This document shows positions 11,975 through 25,272 of a stretch of DNA of 64,000 nt, in pieces (the first letter of the stretch is position 1; every line of letters begins with the position of its first letter). The notes under the pieces are model-generated. The model ran no database searches and was not told the DNA's origin. It saw only the letters and a list, made by a program, of their open reading frames with translations. The stretch spans positions 12,592,501 to 12,656,500 of the forward strand of contig JAYKKI010000016.1 of assembly GCA_039881145.1 (NCBI GenBank), given 5' to 3'. The DNA comes from Druceiella hillmani. Taxonomy: Eukaryota; Arthropoda; Insecta; Lepidoptera; Hepialidae. The position numbers were made by a program, and so were the translations under genes.

Positions 11975-12580
11975 TCACTTGTCTTGATTTTAATTGCGAC
12001 CTTAAAATAAGCTTCATAACACTTTTCATACAAAGGAGTAATTTGACCACAAACTTAACAAAATAAACTAGAAGACTTAACACAAACACGTGGTAGATGT
12101 ATTTTGTATATTTATGAGTAATCTATAAATGTTTACAGCAATGACATATGTTTATGACTACCATCAAATAATTGTTACGGAAAGTAAACAAAGTAAGACT
12201 TCCGTTATCTGTCTTTTAGGATGTGATATGTAAATATAAATTTGTTTTTTGTTGTTTACTACGTATACACAACACAAATTGCCATTCGGGAAATGGGTGA
12301 TTTTTTTGATGTTGCATAGTGTTATTATCTTAATTTTTACTTTTTTTCACATATTAATAAGTTCCACTCGATCTCCACTCCAGCTTTAAACACTTTAATA
12401 ATAAATTATTATAATTTCTTTACCCGAAACAGTTTTACGTCATCGAACTCTATAATTATGGAAATTTCAGCTTTATAACTTATATCGTAGATTTTCGAAC
12501 AGACGGTCACACGGAGTGTCATCGAGATGTGACTAAAAGTGGTCCGTACGGTCCGGAACACTAAAAATAAGTTTTTCAAT
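11975..12580. other. AT-rich DNA, no feature seen
   Basis: No ORF with coding character or repeat unit is visible. It lies upstream of the minus-strand pseudogene and could include its lost 5' part, but I find no similarity in translation. Confidence 0.45.
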
Positions 12581-12700
12581 GGCGTTATACTTTCACGTTA
12601 ATATCATTCAGTTTATATTATAAGCGTTATACTTTCACGTTAATATCAGTCAGTTTATATTATTGGCGTTATACTTTCACGTTAATATCACTCAGTTTCG
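12581..12700. repeat. 42-bp tandem repeat, three copies
   Basis: Units containing 'gcgttatactttcacgttaa' begin at 12582, 12624 and 12666, an exact 42-bp period. Each also contains 'tatca(t/g/c)(t/c)cagtt'. Copies are nearly identical. Confidence 0.92.
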
Positions 12701-15185
12701 ATAAAGGGCCCTTATAAGATTCGTAATTTTTCTGTTAACATCAACGTTCATTTATACGAGTATTTATTCCATCTTTTTTCCTTTCACATTAAAGACATCA
12801 CATACATCGAAATTTATTGTACTGTGCTCGGACGATCTTTTTTAATGTTTTTTTTTAAATTTTGTTAAACGCGACTAAAATATGTCTAAATATTTCCTAC
12901 ATCGACACTTTATAAAACCAAGTTTCCCGTCACGTCCATATGCCTAAATATAGACGATTTTCTCAGTGAATGCTGAAGAAATTTTATTCCCATTTTCATT
13001 ACTGGACATATTGATTCACGAGGAAGGTTTAAGTGTATAATTTAATAAGAATTTGTGAAAATTATCCGACTTATGACGATAACTGTCTAATAAATAGAAA
13101 AAAAACATGCGTCGGAGAACCGTACACTGCTTCAATCGTGGAATACATGCACGGCAAAATGATTCGTTTTAAAAAGTTCTACAATAAAGTCCGGACATCA
13201 TATGTATATATTTTACATAAAATTCATAACAAACATTCTACTTTTTAAAAAAGAAAATAATTTTTCAACTCAATTTTCAAAGCATGTAAGTCGTAGCGGG
13301 TCGCTAATTTAAATAAACATTTGATTTTCTAACTATACACAGAACGCGTCACAAGTACAAAAACTAGCAAAAGCATGTAATTGCCTCATAATATTTATAT
13401 AAACACGCTATCCTATTACCAAAGAAGCGGTAAAAGCATAAAGAACACAGCTGAATTTTGACATCGCCTAATCTCTTACCAAATATTAGTATTTCTTCTA
13501 TTCCTGTCAAATCTGAACAGCAAAAGGGGAAAACGGTCCCTCTAGCGGTCATCAATCTCGACGTAGGAAGACAAAGAACCGGAAAAGCCAGTTCAACAGC
13601 CACTCGCCGATTGTAGCGGCGCTCTCGAAACACAAATTGTTTCGAAACGAGGCAACTCGTACTCAAACGTAGACCGATGACAACTTGACCCCTACGTAAA
13701 TCATTATCTTTTTATATCCTAAATGGCTTTTGACCGCGGCTACCATCGCCGTGGATGTGACTTAAAATTATAAGTATTTAATTAACCGAAACACGGTTAA
13801 CTACCCAGTTTCCAAAGTAAGATGGAACAATACTACACCATCGGTTTATTCGCCTCTAAATCACGTACGTATTTTGATGATAGGTTTGTTTTTCGAACAC
13901 GTAATAAATTGTTTCAATAAATATTTTAATTTAAATAATATATGATTTTGTTGGATAGTAAGTAAAAATATTTAAAATAATTTTTCGTTATAAGTTTCAT
14001 ATTACATAATAAACCTACAATTTCCTTAAAATTTTCGTATTAGTTAATACACCGTTTCGTTAAACATTCGTATTGAACAATGTACAGTTTCATATTAGAT
14101 AATATAATGTTTCACTAAACATTGCGTATTAGTTATGATAGATTTCTTATCAAATAATATACCCTTTCGTCGGATGTGTAAGCTTTTCGCGTAAGTTTTC
14201 ATTCATAAAAAAAGATTTCCTCCGTAGCAATATTTGCTCAATGCGGTACTCCAAACCCTAACTAACTATATGATAAGTTTCTATTACATTTTTTTATTAT
14301 TTTTTGTGAAATACGCTAATGAGCAAATAAACAAAATACGGTTAAAATTAAATTAAAAAAAAAATTATTTAGCTTCTAAACTTTGTAAATTAAGTTAAAA
14401 GCTAATAACTATTCAAGACAACTTTGTAAGTGAAGTGAAAAACATTAATCCTATACGAATGGATTTTCATACTGAAGTCTGCTTCAATTTATTTATATAA
14501 TTTCGAACAAACAACACTAGAACAAATAACTCTGAATTGTAAGCATTGTGCGATGAGTATTGTATTTTACATTAGAATTACAAATTACCTCACACATTTG
14601 CTGTTTTGTAAGTCATCGAACACAGTTCCATTACTCACAACACCAGACTACAACGATCTAAGAATACTATTACCACGTTACATTTCCGATAAACATGTAA
14701 AGAACAAAACTAATATGGTGTGAATACCTGTCTACCTTGAAAATCAATGAGGTCATACATTTTTATATTTTGTTTTTATAAAACAAAATACAAAAAAAAA
14801 TGACGAAACTTACTCGAGAAGTAATACCAATCCATTGAGTTCATACCACAAAAACGTTTCTATGAAAAAATGTGCCACATTCTCTTCGGCTAATTTAGCC
14901 AGCAATAAAAATAATCGAAATTTATGCAACAAGCTTGTAATTAAAAATTTTGATAAGGACAAAGCCAAAAATATAATTAATACTATTATATGTTCTCGAC
15001 AAGTTCAGTATTAAAAAAATATTTTACTTCGTCTATATCAAATTTTTAATTACAAGCTGGATCCACAAAATGTACTTAGCAAAATTTTAGATTTCAATTA
15101 TCTGCATTACTTACTCAATTATCCCACAACAACTTAGCACATTTTTTCACATAAATATTTTGATGTAAATTTAACCCTTTTCCAA
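12701..15185. other. AT-rich DNA with a possible minus-strand exon and a small MITE-like pair
   Basis: Mostly featureless. A GC-richer patch at about 13480-13680 holds a 100-codon minus-strand ORF (13666-13364) containing a donor-like TTTG/GTAAGA near 13490, compatible with an exon but with no recognised domain. At 13996-14175 'gtttcatatta(c/g)ataata' type sequence recurs loosely. At 14931-15062, 'cagcttgtaattaaaaattt'-like ends are inverted around ~80 bp, which resembles a small non-autonomous element. Confidence 0.35.
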
Positions 15186-15211
15186 TGTATATATGTATAT
15201 ATATATGTATG

Positions 15212-15285
<74 letters not shown>

Positions 15286-15345
15286 CATACACACATATAC
15301 ATGCACATTTACATATACATATGTGTGTGTGTATGTTTGTATATA
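15186..15345. repeat. long (TA)n microsatellite with TG/CA edges
   Basis: More than 100 bp of nearly pure alternating TA with TATG/TACA interruptions at both ends. ORFs predicted across it (poly Tyr-Ile) are artefacts of the repeat. Confidence 0.97.
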
Positions 15346-17874
15346 TAACTTCGAAACCCTATAAAGCTAAATGCATGAAATTTCTCTGTGACTACATTAT
15401 TACAAAATCCTAACTCTAGATTTCAATTAGTACCTGGGTATAAAAAATGGTTCGTGTAAATAGAGCACGGGCGTGCGCGCTACCGTTTTTGCAAGACTTA
15501 GGCCTCCATACTGTCGTGTGCTTCTATTCAGTCTCATTCAATACCCACAATAACTTATGTACCATAGTTTCCCAATCGTTTTTCATCATCAAAATAAAAC
15601 ATACTTTTTTAATATCTACATATGTATAAATTTATCAATCAATCCCAAAAACCTATAACTAGATTTTAATATAATATATTTTAATATAAGTTCGCATTGT
15701 TATAAAGTATATCAATATAGTTAAAACTCAAAAATATGTAGGTGTGCGGCAATTTGCAAAGGGGTAAAAGAAGTTCCCGATATTTTTTTTTCATGTCAAG
15801 TCTTGTGTCGTATATTTGAAAAGGCATAATCATAAACAGATATTTCAATTGTATTTATTTTCATAAATATTACTGTACTGCAACTATTGTTTAAAGATAT
15901 TTAGCAATAGGTTATAAGTTTAGCAAATATTTAAAAAAAAAAGAAACAAACAATATAAATTTTTTTTCAAAATCGAAAAACCCTTTACAAATTGTCTATA
16001 ACATTCGATATCACGTCCTACTAAATACACTTAACATGAAAATAACCTACAAATAAAATATATAAGAAATATACTCTTAAAACTCCGATATACTAATTAT
16101 ACAATGTATCACAAAATTATACAATAGTATGTAACAAAATGTTGCATTCAACAAATGCTCCATTCGCATATTGGCAAGTTTCCAAAATGAAAGCGAATTT
16201 GTCTTCGCCGCAGATATTCGCGTACGGTGTCTCCAACTTACGACTACATCTCACTTAAGTACGGTTACAATATGAGAGAACAAACAATTCCACCGGCCAA
16301 GCCAAAGATATCGGGCCTCCGACTTCACCGATGCGCCAAACCCGAGCGCATACTTTCTCCATAACAAAACGCCGATACGAAACCGACACGCTGTATTTGC
16401 ATGCCCGTTCCAAACTTATGTGGAGATAATTGTAATTAATATTATGCACATATTTATGACAACGATCGCGCTATTATACGTATAGAAAGTTTGTGAGAAA
16501 CTCATAGAGAGCTGCGTAATTGTGTACGTATTCAAAAACTTGAAAATTTTGCTTGCCAGTATTGTGTTTTCGAAGTACGACCGCGTTTAAAGCGAAGATT
16601 GCTCTTTACACAGTAACAGCGTTTACAGGAGAAAGCATTGACGTTATGGTCAATTTAAACTTTACTTGTAGAAACTACGGGAGCAGAAAGATATTGTGAC
16701 ATATTGGATTATTTGTTATTTACAGATTATGTGTGTTTTATCTGCGCAGTCCAAATCATATCAAATGACAAACAAATTTTCCAATAATTTAAAGGCCAAA
16801 TGGGCATCTGCGCAAGCATAAAGTAGGGTCCATAGTTAATGTCTTGAAATTGTTGATCGAAATAGTTTTAATACAAAGTTCAATCATATTAATAAATTTG
16901 AAGTTAAATATTTCGCAAGCAAGGGATTCAATACAACCTTAATCTCATATTAAAATGATTTTTCAAGAATACCCCTACTAGATGGGTTTGCGAAAAAAAA
17001 ATTGCCTCCACTTTACATGTATGATTTCACTTGATGTATATTCTTTAGGGAAGATGTAGGTCGCGCTGGGATTCAAACAGGCGAGTGACCCCCAATATTG
17101 TTTCCCTATTAACGTGACCCTAACGCCATCTGTTGGCTCCGCTAACAAATAACAGAAAAAATCGGCAAAACAGGTTGCTACTTAAGCAAATTGATTTCAC
17201 CTTCTCACACACGTGCTTCATCTACTTATAACTTACAAAGTTTAATCAAACACTATTGTACATTTCAGCTTTAAGGTGTGCTTTTTAAATTCGTGATTAA
17301 TTATTTTCGAATAGAGAGACCATTATAATAACATAATGGTTCATTGTTTGTATGCGAATGTCATATATACGGGATTGTTTCAGTCTGAATATAGCCGAAG
17401 GTAGTCTAGCGAGCTTCAACTGGCCTTGCGATGATGATGAACTGACGCTCTGAAGTGAGGTAATCAATTTTAATTTCATATGGACCATTTCTGATTTGAG
17501 AAGTTTTTACACTATAAGAATGAAGTTTGTACGTTTTATCTAAAATTCCACGTACCGGTATGTTCGATTTGTGGACGCGAACTGCAAATCGTATATTGAA
17601 AAACGAAATTAGCTTGATTTATTAAATATGTTTAAATTATCGTAAATATGTGATGCATATAACTAAATGTTCAGGGCAAGCTACATGTAGTTGCTCATAA
17701 GGCATTGCGCGCCACTGATATAGATACGTGTGAGGATTATAAACAAATTGATATAGGTAGGTAAGGATTATACGCACAAATTATACAGAAGAAATTTTAC
17801 ACAATATAAAAATTCTACAACATACAAACTCGCGAGCATACATACAAGAGCGAACGCCTAAGAATTTACACACC
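15346..17874. other. AT-rich DNA with one GC-richer patch
   Basis: No gene is supported. The patch at about 16200-16430 is GC/CpG-richer and contains an octamer 'atttgcat' at about 16395, the binding motif of POU-type transcription factors, so it might be a regulatory element. A B-box-like 'gtttgaatccc' on the minus strand near 17075 lacks a convincing A box. Confidence 0.35.
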
Positions 17875-18440
17875 TAATGTGCTCATATTTATTTATGAGG
17901 ACCCATATTAATTTATAAGGCCCGATATAAATGTATAAGACCCATATTAATTTATGAGGCTTTCTTGTATCACTCTGAAACTCTATAACCGACAAATTAC
18001 GATAAATAAATCTCGAATTGACATACCAATAGTCTATGCAGTACAAAACCTTTCAAAACCGTATGAAAATAGGTTAAACCGCTATCTATCTACACATGCA
18101 ACGCCTAGGGCACTAAAGTCAAGCTTACAGAAGCGCCATATAACATTCCAAAGCGTTAGTAGGCAATGCAAATTTTAACATCTAAGGCCCCATATTAATT
18201 TATAGGACCACATATTCATTTATGAGGCTTCCTTGTATCACTTTGAAACCCTATAACCGACAAATTACGATAAATAAACCTCGAATTGACCTACCAATAG
18301 TCTGTGCAGTACAAAACCTTTCAAAATCGTATGAAAATAGGCTAAGCCATTATCTATATATAAATGCACCGCCTAGGGCATTAAAGTTAAGCTTACAGAA
18401 CCGCCATATAACATTCCAAAGCGTTTGTTCATTTACTTAA
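17875..18440. repeat. tandem duplication, 268-bp period, with short flanking repeats
   Basis: Two copies (17951-18180 and 18219-18440) share about 90% identity across 'ataaccgacaaattacgata', 'gcagtacaaaacctttcaaa' and 'gccatataacattccaaagc'. Short units of 'cccatattaatttat(a/g)agg' type are repeated in the leader of each copy (17880-17960 and 18188-18222). Both copies keep the same frame open on the plus strand (about 72-74 codons starting MRL), but I see no domain, and the openness may simply reflect the recent duplication. Confidence 0.85.
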
Positions 18441-19035
18441 CATTTTAACATAATAATACATAAGTTAACTAACTATATTTCTAAATCTATAGTTCAGTTT
18501 AACTATATTAATTTAATTTTCAAATTAAATTCAGCATAATTCTAATTAATAAAAAATAAATCATCATTGTTAATATTTAGGCGTCACATCCATGACTTAT
18601 CCCAAATGGAATAAAGGGCCCTAATTAAACTGTTGAAAAGTATGTCTTTTCTAGACCCGCTGATTCCAATATTCTAACTTAAATAAAATATCGTAGTAAA
18701 GGAACCATATATTTCAATGTACCCGTGATCTTTGTCTCAACGATCTTTCTCAACTGAATACAACTGTACTCAAACAAAAAGAGTTTACTTGAAAGAGTTA
18801 TCACCGTACGTAATCAATCGATTAAAAAAATACTTTTACTATCGATTGATGTATAAGTACATCTTCTCAATAGACAAAGACGTGTTTTGTCTTTTATTTA
18901 TCTTTTTATCTTATTTTTAGGTACCAATCTAGACAAAAACAGATTAAATTCTGTACATATAAAATATTATAAAAAGAGTGATTTAGCGTATAGAATGATA
19001 ATAGAAGCCATAAAACTTGTTTTTAGAATTATATT
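18441..19035. other. AT-rich DNA, no feature seen
   Basis: Only short AT-driven frames. No repeat family recognised. Confidence 0.5.
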
Positions 19036-19210
19036 TTGTCTGTATGTATGTTATGCCTCAATCGTGTAAAATCTACTGGACGGATTTTGATGATATTTGC
19101 TATGGTAATTATTTGTAACCAAGAACAACATATGAAAGAGAAAACAATTTCTTTCCTTATTCCAAATTTCACGCGAGTGAAACCGTAGGATAGAGCTAGT
19201 ATTAAATAAA
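19036..19210 (+). mobile_element. RTE-type non-LTR 3' tail remnant
   Basis: 'ttgtctgtatgtatgttatg', 'ctggacggattttgatgata', 'tttgctatggtaattatttg', and finally 'cacgcgagtgaaaccg' with 'agctagt' follow the order of the classical lepidopteran RTE tail (ctgtctgt, 'accgattttgatgaaatttg', 'cgcg..gaagtcgcgg..agctagt'). No coding part remains. Confidence 0.65.
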
Positions 19211-19970
19211 GTACTGGTTGACTTATAACCAACAAACTGCTCCTCACTATATTAGAAAAATTAAACGAAAACAGGTATACCAACCGCTCGCTCGTAAACT
19301 TCTATTGTATGGGGTCAATTTGAACACCAGCTCTTTAGAGTCATTTAATAGTCATTTACCGTCTCAAATAACAACACTGTTACACATCTTACTTTGAGAT
19401 TTGGATCGTTCGTAGATTCAAATCTTTGGAGAACAAACTCTATCAGGCGACGTCGAATAACACTATCGGTTACCGAATAACTCTGTCTTATTCACAAATC
19501 GATTTAAAACTACGAGATCTCTTTATACATAGACTCGGAATTAAATCTATTAATTATATAAGTAACAAGTATGTAACTATATATCTGCGGTAGAGCCGAG
19601 GATACAAAGTTACACAATTGTTCCCATCGTTCCTACATCAAACGTTCACCTTGATATTTTTCAGTACATGCCTACGTTCGTCCTCAAATGTCACCATCGC
19701 ATGACAGTTCGTTTATGTGCAAAGTATACCTCTAGTTTGGTCACTTTCGAAACTGGCATTTTAGTGTTTAATGTCAACCACTTCCCACAGAATTACAAAT
19801 TACGTATTTTGTTTATTGCACACCCCGCACTACGCGCATAGAAAATATGGTACGCTCTGTCATCGGCCAACGCGTCGGAGTCGAGATGCTATAACAAAAA
19901 TGACTCCTTATATTCTGTTAGGAATCCACGTATTATCTGTATTATTATAAAGAGAAGATCGTTTTTTACA
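19211..19970. other. AT-rich DNA, no feature seen
   Basis: No repeat or ORF worth naming. A moderately GC-richer stretch around 19400-19880 has no motif I can assign. Confidence 0.45.
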
Positions 19971-20160
19971 TCAAATCGTCAAGATTACTTTTTAGGTTTC
20001 CGTTGCTAAATTGAAGAAACGGAACCCTTACAGTTTCGTCATGTCCGTCTGCCATTCTGTCCTTATATCACAGCCATTTTACTCGAAGATTATTAGCACT
20101 ATATAGATGTAATTTGGATGATAGGTATCTTCTATGAACCGCTATGCATTGAAATAGTAG
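19971..20160 (-). mobile_element. fragment of lepidopteran 'aacggaaccctta' repeat
   Basis: 'ctttttaggtttccgttgc', 'gaagaaacggaacccttac' and 'catgtccgtctgccattctg' correspond to the end of the repeat family also present at 36100-36640 and 39660-40262, in inverse orientation. Diverged fragment. Confidence 0.5.
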
Positions 20161-22165
20161 AATTATGTAAAAAAAATAATATTAGGAGTGGTACTCCATA
20201 CATATAAAGGAAGGATGAAAAAAAATATAGTTAGGTCTTAAAAATTATATAAAGATTCCAAAATAACTCTTATTTGGTTCAATAACTGGTGAAATATGCG
20301 CTTCTAAAGTCTTAAAAAGTGTGTCTCTCCCCCTTCAACTGAAATATGTAAAATTAAAAAAAAATTAAGGTAATAGAACTTAAAATAAACTTAAATTGCT
20401 TTGAATAAGATATTTTGTGTAGTTTTTAAGATATGGGATATTTTCAGTACTGACCGCAACAATACCTTCGTTTGTCACAGTATCTGAGAAATAAAAGCTT
20501 ACTAGTTTAATATTGTTTGGTGCTCTGGACCCTTTCGTGCGCGAATCCGACTTGCACTTAGCCGTTTTTTTACCATTTTACATCAATCAAATCACTTTGA
20601 TAAAATGTTCATAATAAATTCCAATATTTATTTCGAACTAGCTTTTCGTGCGCAGCTTATTTGGAATTTACGAATTGGCTGAATTAGTTTTAAGTGAAAA
20701 ATGCATTACTTCTAAAAAGTTTTTAAACCACGCCGCTTATTGGTGATTATTAAAACAGATTTGTAATTATATTCAAAACCTCGAAAGCTACATACCCCCA
20801 ACGGAATGAAAAGTATTAATCCTGGTCATAGGTTACTTATATACAAAATTTCAGGAATGTCGGATACGCAGTTGATTAGGTGAAAAACAAACTTTTGCAT
20901 TCATAATATTATTAAGAATTTCACAGTATACGTTTTTCACAGTATAGTTCATTGTCACAGTATACGTTTTTTTATTCTTTTGCTTATTTAATCCTTACAA
21001 GCATACCAAGATCTGTGGGGTTCCAACATAACCGATTGCTTTCACCTTTACCAATTAACATTTTTTTGAAAAACATAAAAAAAATATTGCTGATATTTAC
21101 TAAAATTCTCCATTTTGTATACCCCCGAGCCGCTGTGTGCCCGACAGTTTTAAATCAATTTTTTTTTATCTCAATTTTTATAATGATTACTTTGATAAGA
21201 CTATAATAATACTCTGACCGGTCTAGTACCCTCACACATGAATACTCATAAATAATGTAATAACTTTGCTGTTAATATTTTAGTACGAATTGCTGAAATC
21301 ATTTATTAAATTATTATAGACATCGTGTACACCGTTTTTAATAAAGAACGATTGGTAATGTTTAGTTATGTTGTGATCGCTAGGAGGTCCATAGTTATTT
21401 CTACCCAACTCTCTATCTTCCTATTATTCTTTCATAATTAGTAAGTAAGGCTAGGATTAGAACGAGAGAGATACAGAAATTCCCGACAAATAGACAAACA
21501 GAAATTCCAAAAGTGGTCTAACACTTCACTAAAGTCAATTTCTAATCTTCCGAAATTATATTTTTTAATATCTTGAAATTATATACACTCTTTCACCTAT
21601 AGGTACTATTTTATTATATCTGTAGATAATAACAATATAAATAGTAAACTTTTCGAAATGAAAATAACGTAGCCGAGTCTTCAAATAAGTTTTTAATGAA
21701 AAAAATAATAGTTAATTATTGGAAAAAGCCACGTGAAATATTTGGAAGTTTGATTTTATTAAATTGTTTTATATCCTCGGCTAAAAGTACTTTTTAACAC
21801 ACACCATATCAAATTCGATAAAAAAACAAATTAAAACTTTAAATTAAATTGTACAATAAAAGACTGATTAAAGCAATAACATAATTAACACAACACGTAG
21901 CTATGGTGACCATCCTTCGCCGACAGCGCGAGACCTTCATTTTCTTGTGACGTGACAGAAAATAATCCGCTACCCACACTTATCCTATATAATTTTGCTC
22001 CAAACACTTGTATCCCATAATTTAAATAAATGCTTATTACATTAAAACCAATACGATGCGGTTCTTCCGTAAAGGAAACATCGCTACTCACCACACATGC
22101 TAACACAAAGTATCATATATAAAATAAAAATATTCTTCATATTTAAATAAAGCTTGTAGTCATTC
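20161..22165. other. AT-rich DNA; candidate intron of a minus-strand transcript
   Basis: No coding exon supported. A short 'cacagtatacgtttttcaca' direct repeat lies at about 20923-20970. A diverged RTE-like segment may lie at 21430-21625 ('ttttattatatctgtagat' end). If the promoter/first exon at 22172-22480 is real, this is the start of its first intron. Confidence 0.35.
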
Positions 22166-22171
22166 GCATAC

Positions 22172-22500
22172 CTGCACGCATCATACCAATTTCTCTACCC
22201 TCTAGAAGCGGCCGTATTGCTTATTTGCCTCTCACAACTGTAACGATCGAAACTACCCACCAATCAGACACAACTGCCGGTGCACTTGCACCGGGAGGCC
22301 ACCGCGCGATCCATACGCACGCACTCAGCAGGGCATGCTCGATCGCGCACGTCGCTTATTTATAGATCATACTGTGCCTCGTAAATGTGATTGTGTACTT
22401 TTTTCATTGTGATCGGCGCGCGACAGAAACCAGCGAGTGGCGGCACGATGTGGGCGGCAAATCGAACGCGCGGTTGCGGGTCGCGAATTCAATATAGGGT
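22172..22500 (-). promoter_or_regulatory. CpG-rich promoter and first-exon candidate (minus strand)
   Basis: About 300 bp of GC- and CpG-rich sequence stands out in AT-rich DNA. On the minus strand it holds a consensus TATA box, TATAAATAA, at 22364-22356. About 185 bp downstream is a good splice donor, TGCAG/GTATGC, with the exon ending at 22172. A transcript would start roughly 30 bp downstream of the TATA box, near 22330. The predicted exon has no long ORF, so it would be a 5' untranslated exon. What lies downstream is unclear; no second exon is identified with confidence in the left 22 kb. The patch could alternatively be a conserved enhancer. Confidence 0.4.
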
Positions 22501-24529
22501 TGCAACATGCCTTTTAATATTAGTGCACTTACTAAACTTGTTTTGATCGTAAGGTAACCAAAACATGTTAGGCAGGTTTACATATATTACAATATGTAAC
22601 AGTGAAAAAAATTAAATAATAACAATGTTAACAAAAATAATAATATTTTTGAGTAAAAATGTAGTGACGTAGAATGGAGTTTGATTAATTCACTTTTAAG
22701 TTCATATCAATTTTTAATTAATTGTAACTGTTTTTTAATAATTGATGAAACGTTAAGGGATAATTGCAAAGTTTCACCGACATATTAAGCTATCACAACG
22801 TTAACATCTATCAGTCATTTTATAAGTATTTTTGAAATAATGTAGCAAATAAAAATACTGTGGCAAAATTTTAATTTAAAGCAATTTGCGACATGCAGAA
22901 ATAACATATTTTACTATCCGCGACTTTGTGAGGTAATTGATCACTTAATAAAGGAGTTGCTTACTTAACTTGGCGATACCTTCAGTTGTTTATTGTTATT
23001 CTTTGAGAAATCGTGTGTCGTCGTGTGAAAATTGGATCTGTAGTAGAAGTATGAAAGCAAGGCAATCAAAAAACAAGCTCTCATTCACATCTATAATATT
23101 AGTTAGAAATCTTGAATAGTTAGTTATAATAGTCATATTTAAATAGCCATCCGTAATTATCAAAATTACAAACTAATGTTAATTTTCTTAAACCATCACT
23201 GTTTAATATGTGTCCAGAAACACGTGGATATCGTGACAACATTTCTAAACATCCGGCACCATGACGAGCAAAAACGGCTCATAACTTCAAATCTATTCTT
23301 AGGGCCAAAGTTTCTAGTCTCATTCAATAATCGCAGTACCACTGGCAGAATAAATCTAACGAGGAAATACTTTCACCAATCATCTAAGGTATAAATTAAA
23401 ATAAGATAGTGCTGAAGGTAGCATTTAAATATGGGTCAGGAATCAATTGTTTCTGATAATGAATGTTAAGCTATAATTGTGTACAGTAAATATTTTAAAT
23501 TTAAAATGTTTTAAGCAAAGTGTTCACGGTTCCTTACACCATTGAATAAAACAACAGTTCTTGTTTTCTATATAAATACGAGAAGCAATCCGCCTAAAGA
23601 CGTACTGGCTCTACTTGTATAAAGTAGAGAATCACAACTGTCAGCCGTCTGTTATGCGACACGTCACTTTTATTAGTTCACCCATTGACGAGCAGCTACA
23701 CAAATACAATCGCACGACTGTCACGCTCAGATGACATATTATGATTGATGATGAACGTTAAAAGTACTCAAACAAACAGAAACAACATTGAACGCCAGCT
23801 GGATTTTGAGAAGTAAACACTATTTTCAGACGTTGCGTTGGTCGACTTATCGACAAAATTAACGTTCGGGTTCAACTGTCAGCTCACATGTCACAAGAAA
23901 AAAAATGATTCCGGAAATTTTGTTAAGAACATTAGCTTACAAAATCCACAAAGGGTTCTGCACAACAAAGCTCATTAATTATAAAGCATAAAGCCGTTGT
24001 CAGAGCAAAAAATACACAAAAGAATTTGAAGATAATGTAAATGTAAATTTCTTCCTTGATTACCAAAATATACCAAAGTACACCAATTATTCCTACGTAA
24101 CGAAGATAGTCGAGAGAAGAAACTTTGGATGAGACTTGGAAAGACTGAATTGTATCACATAAAGAAGAAAGAAAATTTTTAAAATATAAGCAACTGGCAA
24201 CCCTAAACGGAATCTGCGCAAAACAATAACAAACACAGCGGTCCATTATCATGCATGCATGAGCCCGACTGGGTATTATTATCAAAAAGATACAACCTAC
24301 CACCTACCTACAGCAAAAAAAGAACATACGTTATCCCTTAACGCCATGTATACCAGGTCTTTTTACTTGAATGCCATGTATACACATATTCGGTTAGCAA
24401 GAATTTCGTCTTTCATAAATGACGTAACACTCTATCTGTATTACGTTTCTTTTTTAAAGACTTCTGTCAGAACGAAATTTTTGAGATCTATCACTTTAAC
24501 TTCTTTTAAAAGCGAATTGAGCGCATAAG
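22501..24529. other. AT-rich DNA, no supported gene
   Basis: No exon or recognisable transposon. Some balanced-composition stretches (about 23580-23830) could be regulatory; ORFs at 23932-24303 (-) and 24259-24528 (+) overlap antisense to each other and show no domain. Confidence 0.4.
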
Positions 24530-24955
24530 GTATTTGACTATATTTTTTATTATTAGAATAAAATAAGTAATAACATTAAAAACGGTTAAAATAAATATAT
24601 CAGTACGTACTTTTCACCTTTTACCTGGACTTTTCATTACAAAGTTATAATCACTTAAAAACTGACGAACTACGATTCGCACGAAAACACCCCATATAAA
24701 GCACGACTGGCTTATGACGTCACTGGCCATTTAGCATTCATTGTAAGGGAGTTTACTACTAAATTCATAACAACTTTTTCAATTTAATGAACAAAAAATT
24801 TACACTTTTTCCTATTTAAAAGTTTGGATTAATTTTTTGTTATATGCATTATGTTTTTCGTCACTAGCTTTTTTTAAACCTACTACACGGTTTTAAAGTA
24901 TTTTTGCAACAAATATCGACATCAGTCAAATACCCAATTTTATTAACTGATCAAA
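24530..24955. mobile_element. probable lepidopteran dispersed repeat
   Basis: 'cttttcaccttttacctgga', 'ttacaaagttataatcactt', 'cgactggcttatgacgtcac' and 'gaacaaaaaatttacac' are arranged as in a repeat I associate with moth and butterfly genomes. The final 'gtcaaatacccaattttatt' recurs at about 41218-41240. I cannot name the element class. Confidence 0.4.
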
Positions 24956-25004
24956 CATAGTTTAAGGTGCATGAGATGCAAAAAAAAACGTTTTCAACTT
25001 ATTT

Positions 25005-25272
25005 TAGTTTTTATTTCGTTAAAAACAAGAAAACAGACGATGCTCACAAAGAAATATGTGAAATTTATATTTTAAAAGAATGCACGTATAAAAAAATTGG
25101 TTTAAAAACATCAGTTTCGGCAATCTTCTGGTTGACTTACTGAAGTCGATGACGACCACAGCAAAGCCATACTTGCAGAGACGTCCAATGTATCACATAC
25201 AACAATTGACAATTATTTAAAATGTCTTGGAACTGTTAAGAAGATCCATAATTGAGTTCGTAATTTAAAAAA
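25005..25272 (+). pseudogene. mariner-type transposase fragment (N-terminal region)
   Basis: Conceptual translation with frameshifts gives FYFVKNKKTDDAHKEICEIY, then after a gap LTEVDDD and SNVSHTTIDNYLKCLGTVKK. These match the N-terminal helix-turn-helix part of mariner transposases, including the usual 'GRP.EVDDD' linker and the '..VSHTTI..HLK.LG..KK' recognition-helix region. The frame is broken by stops and indels, and the catalytic DDE/D domain is absent; the following sequence to about 25480 is unrelated. No terminal inverted repeats are visible. A dead fragment of an old insertion. Confidence 0.8.

Noticed and set aside
15115..15413. Poly Tyr-Ile ORFs on both strands
   Set aside because: They are translations of the (TA)n microsatellite and have no coding meaning. 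The same applies to the minus-strand frame across 49045-49111.
17060..17100. B-box-like 'gtttgaatccc' (minus strand) as a tRNA or SINE
   Set aside because: No A box at proper spacing and no cloverleaf; left unannotated.
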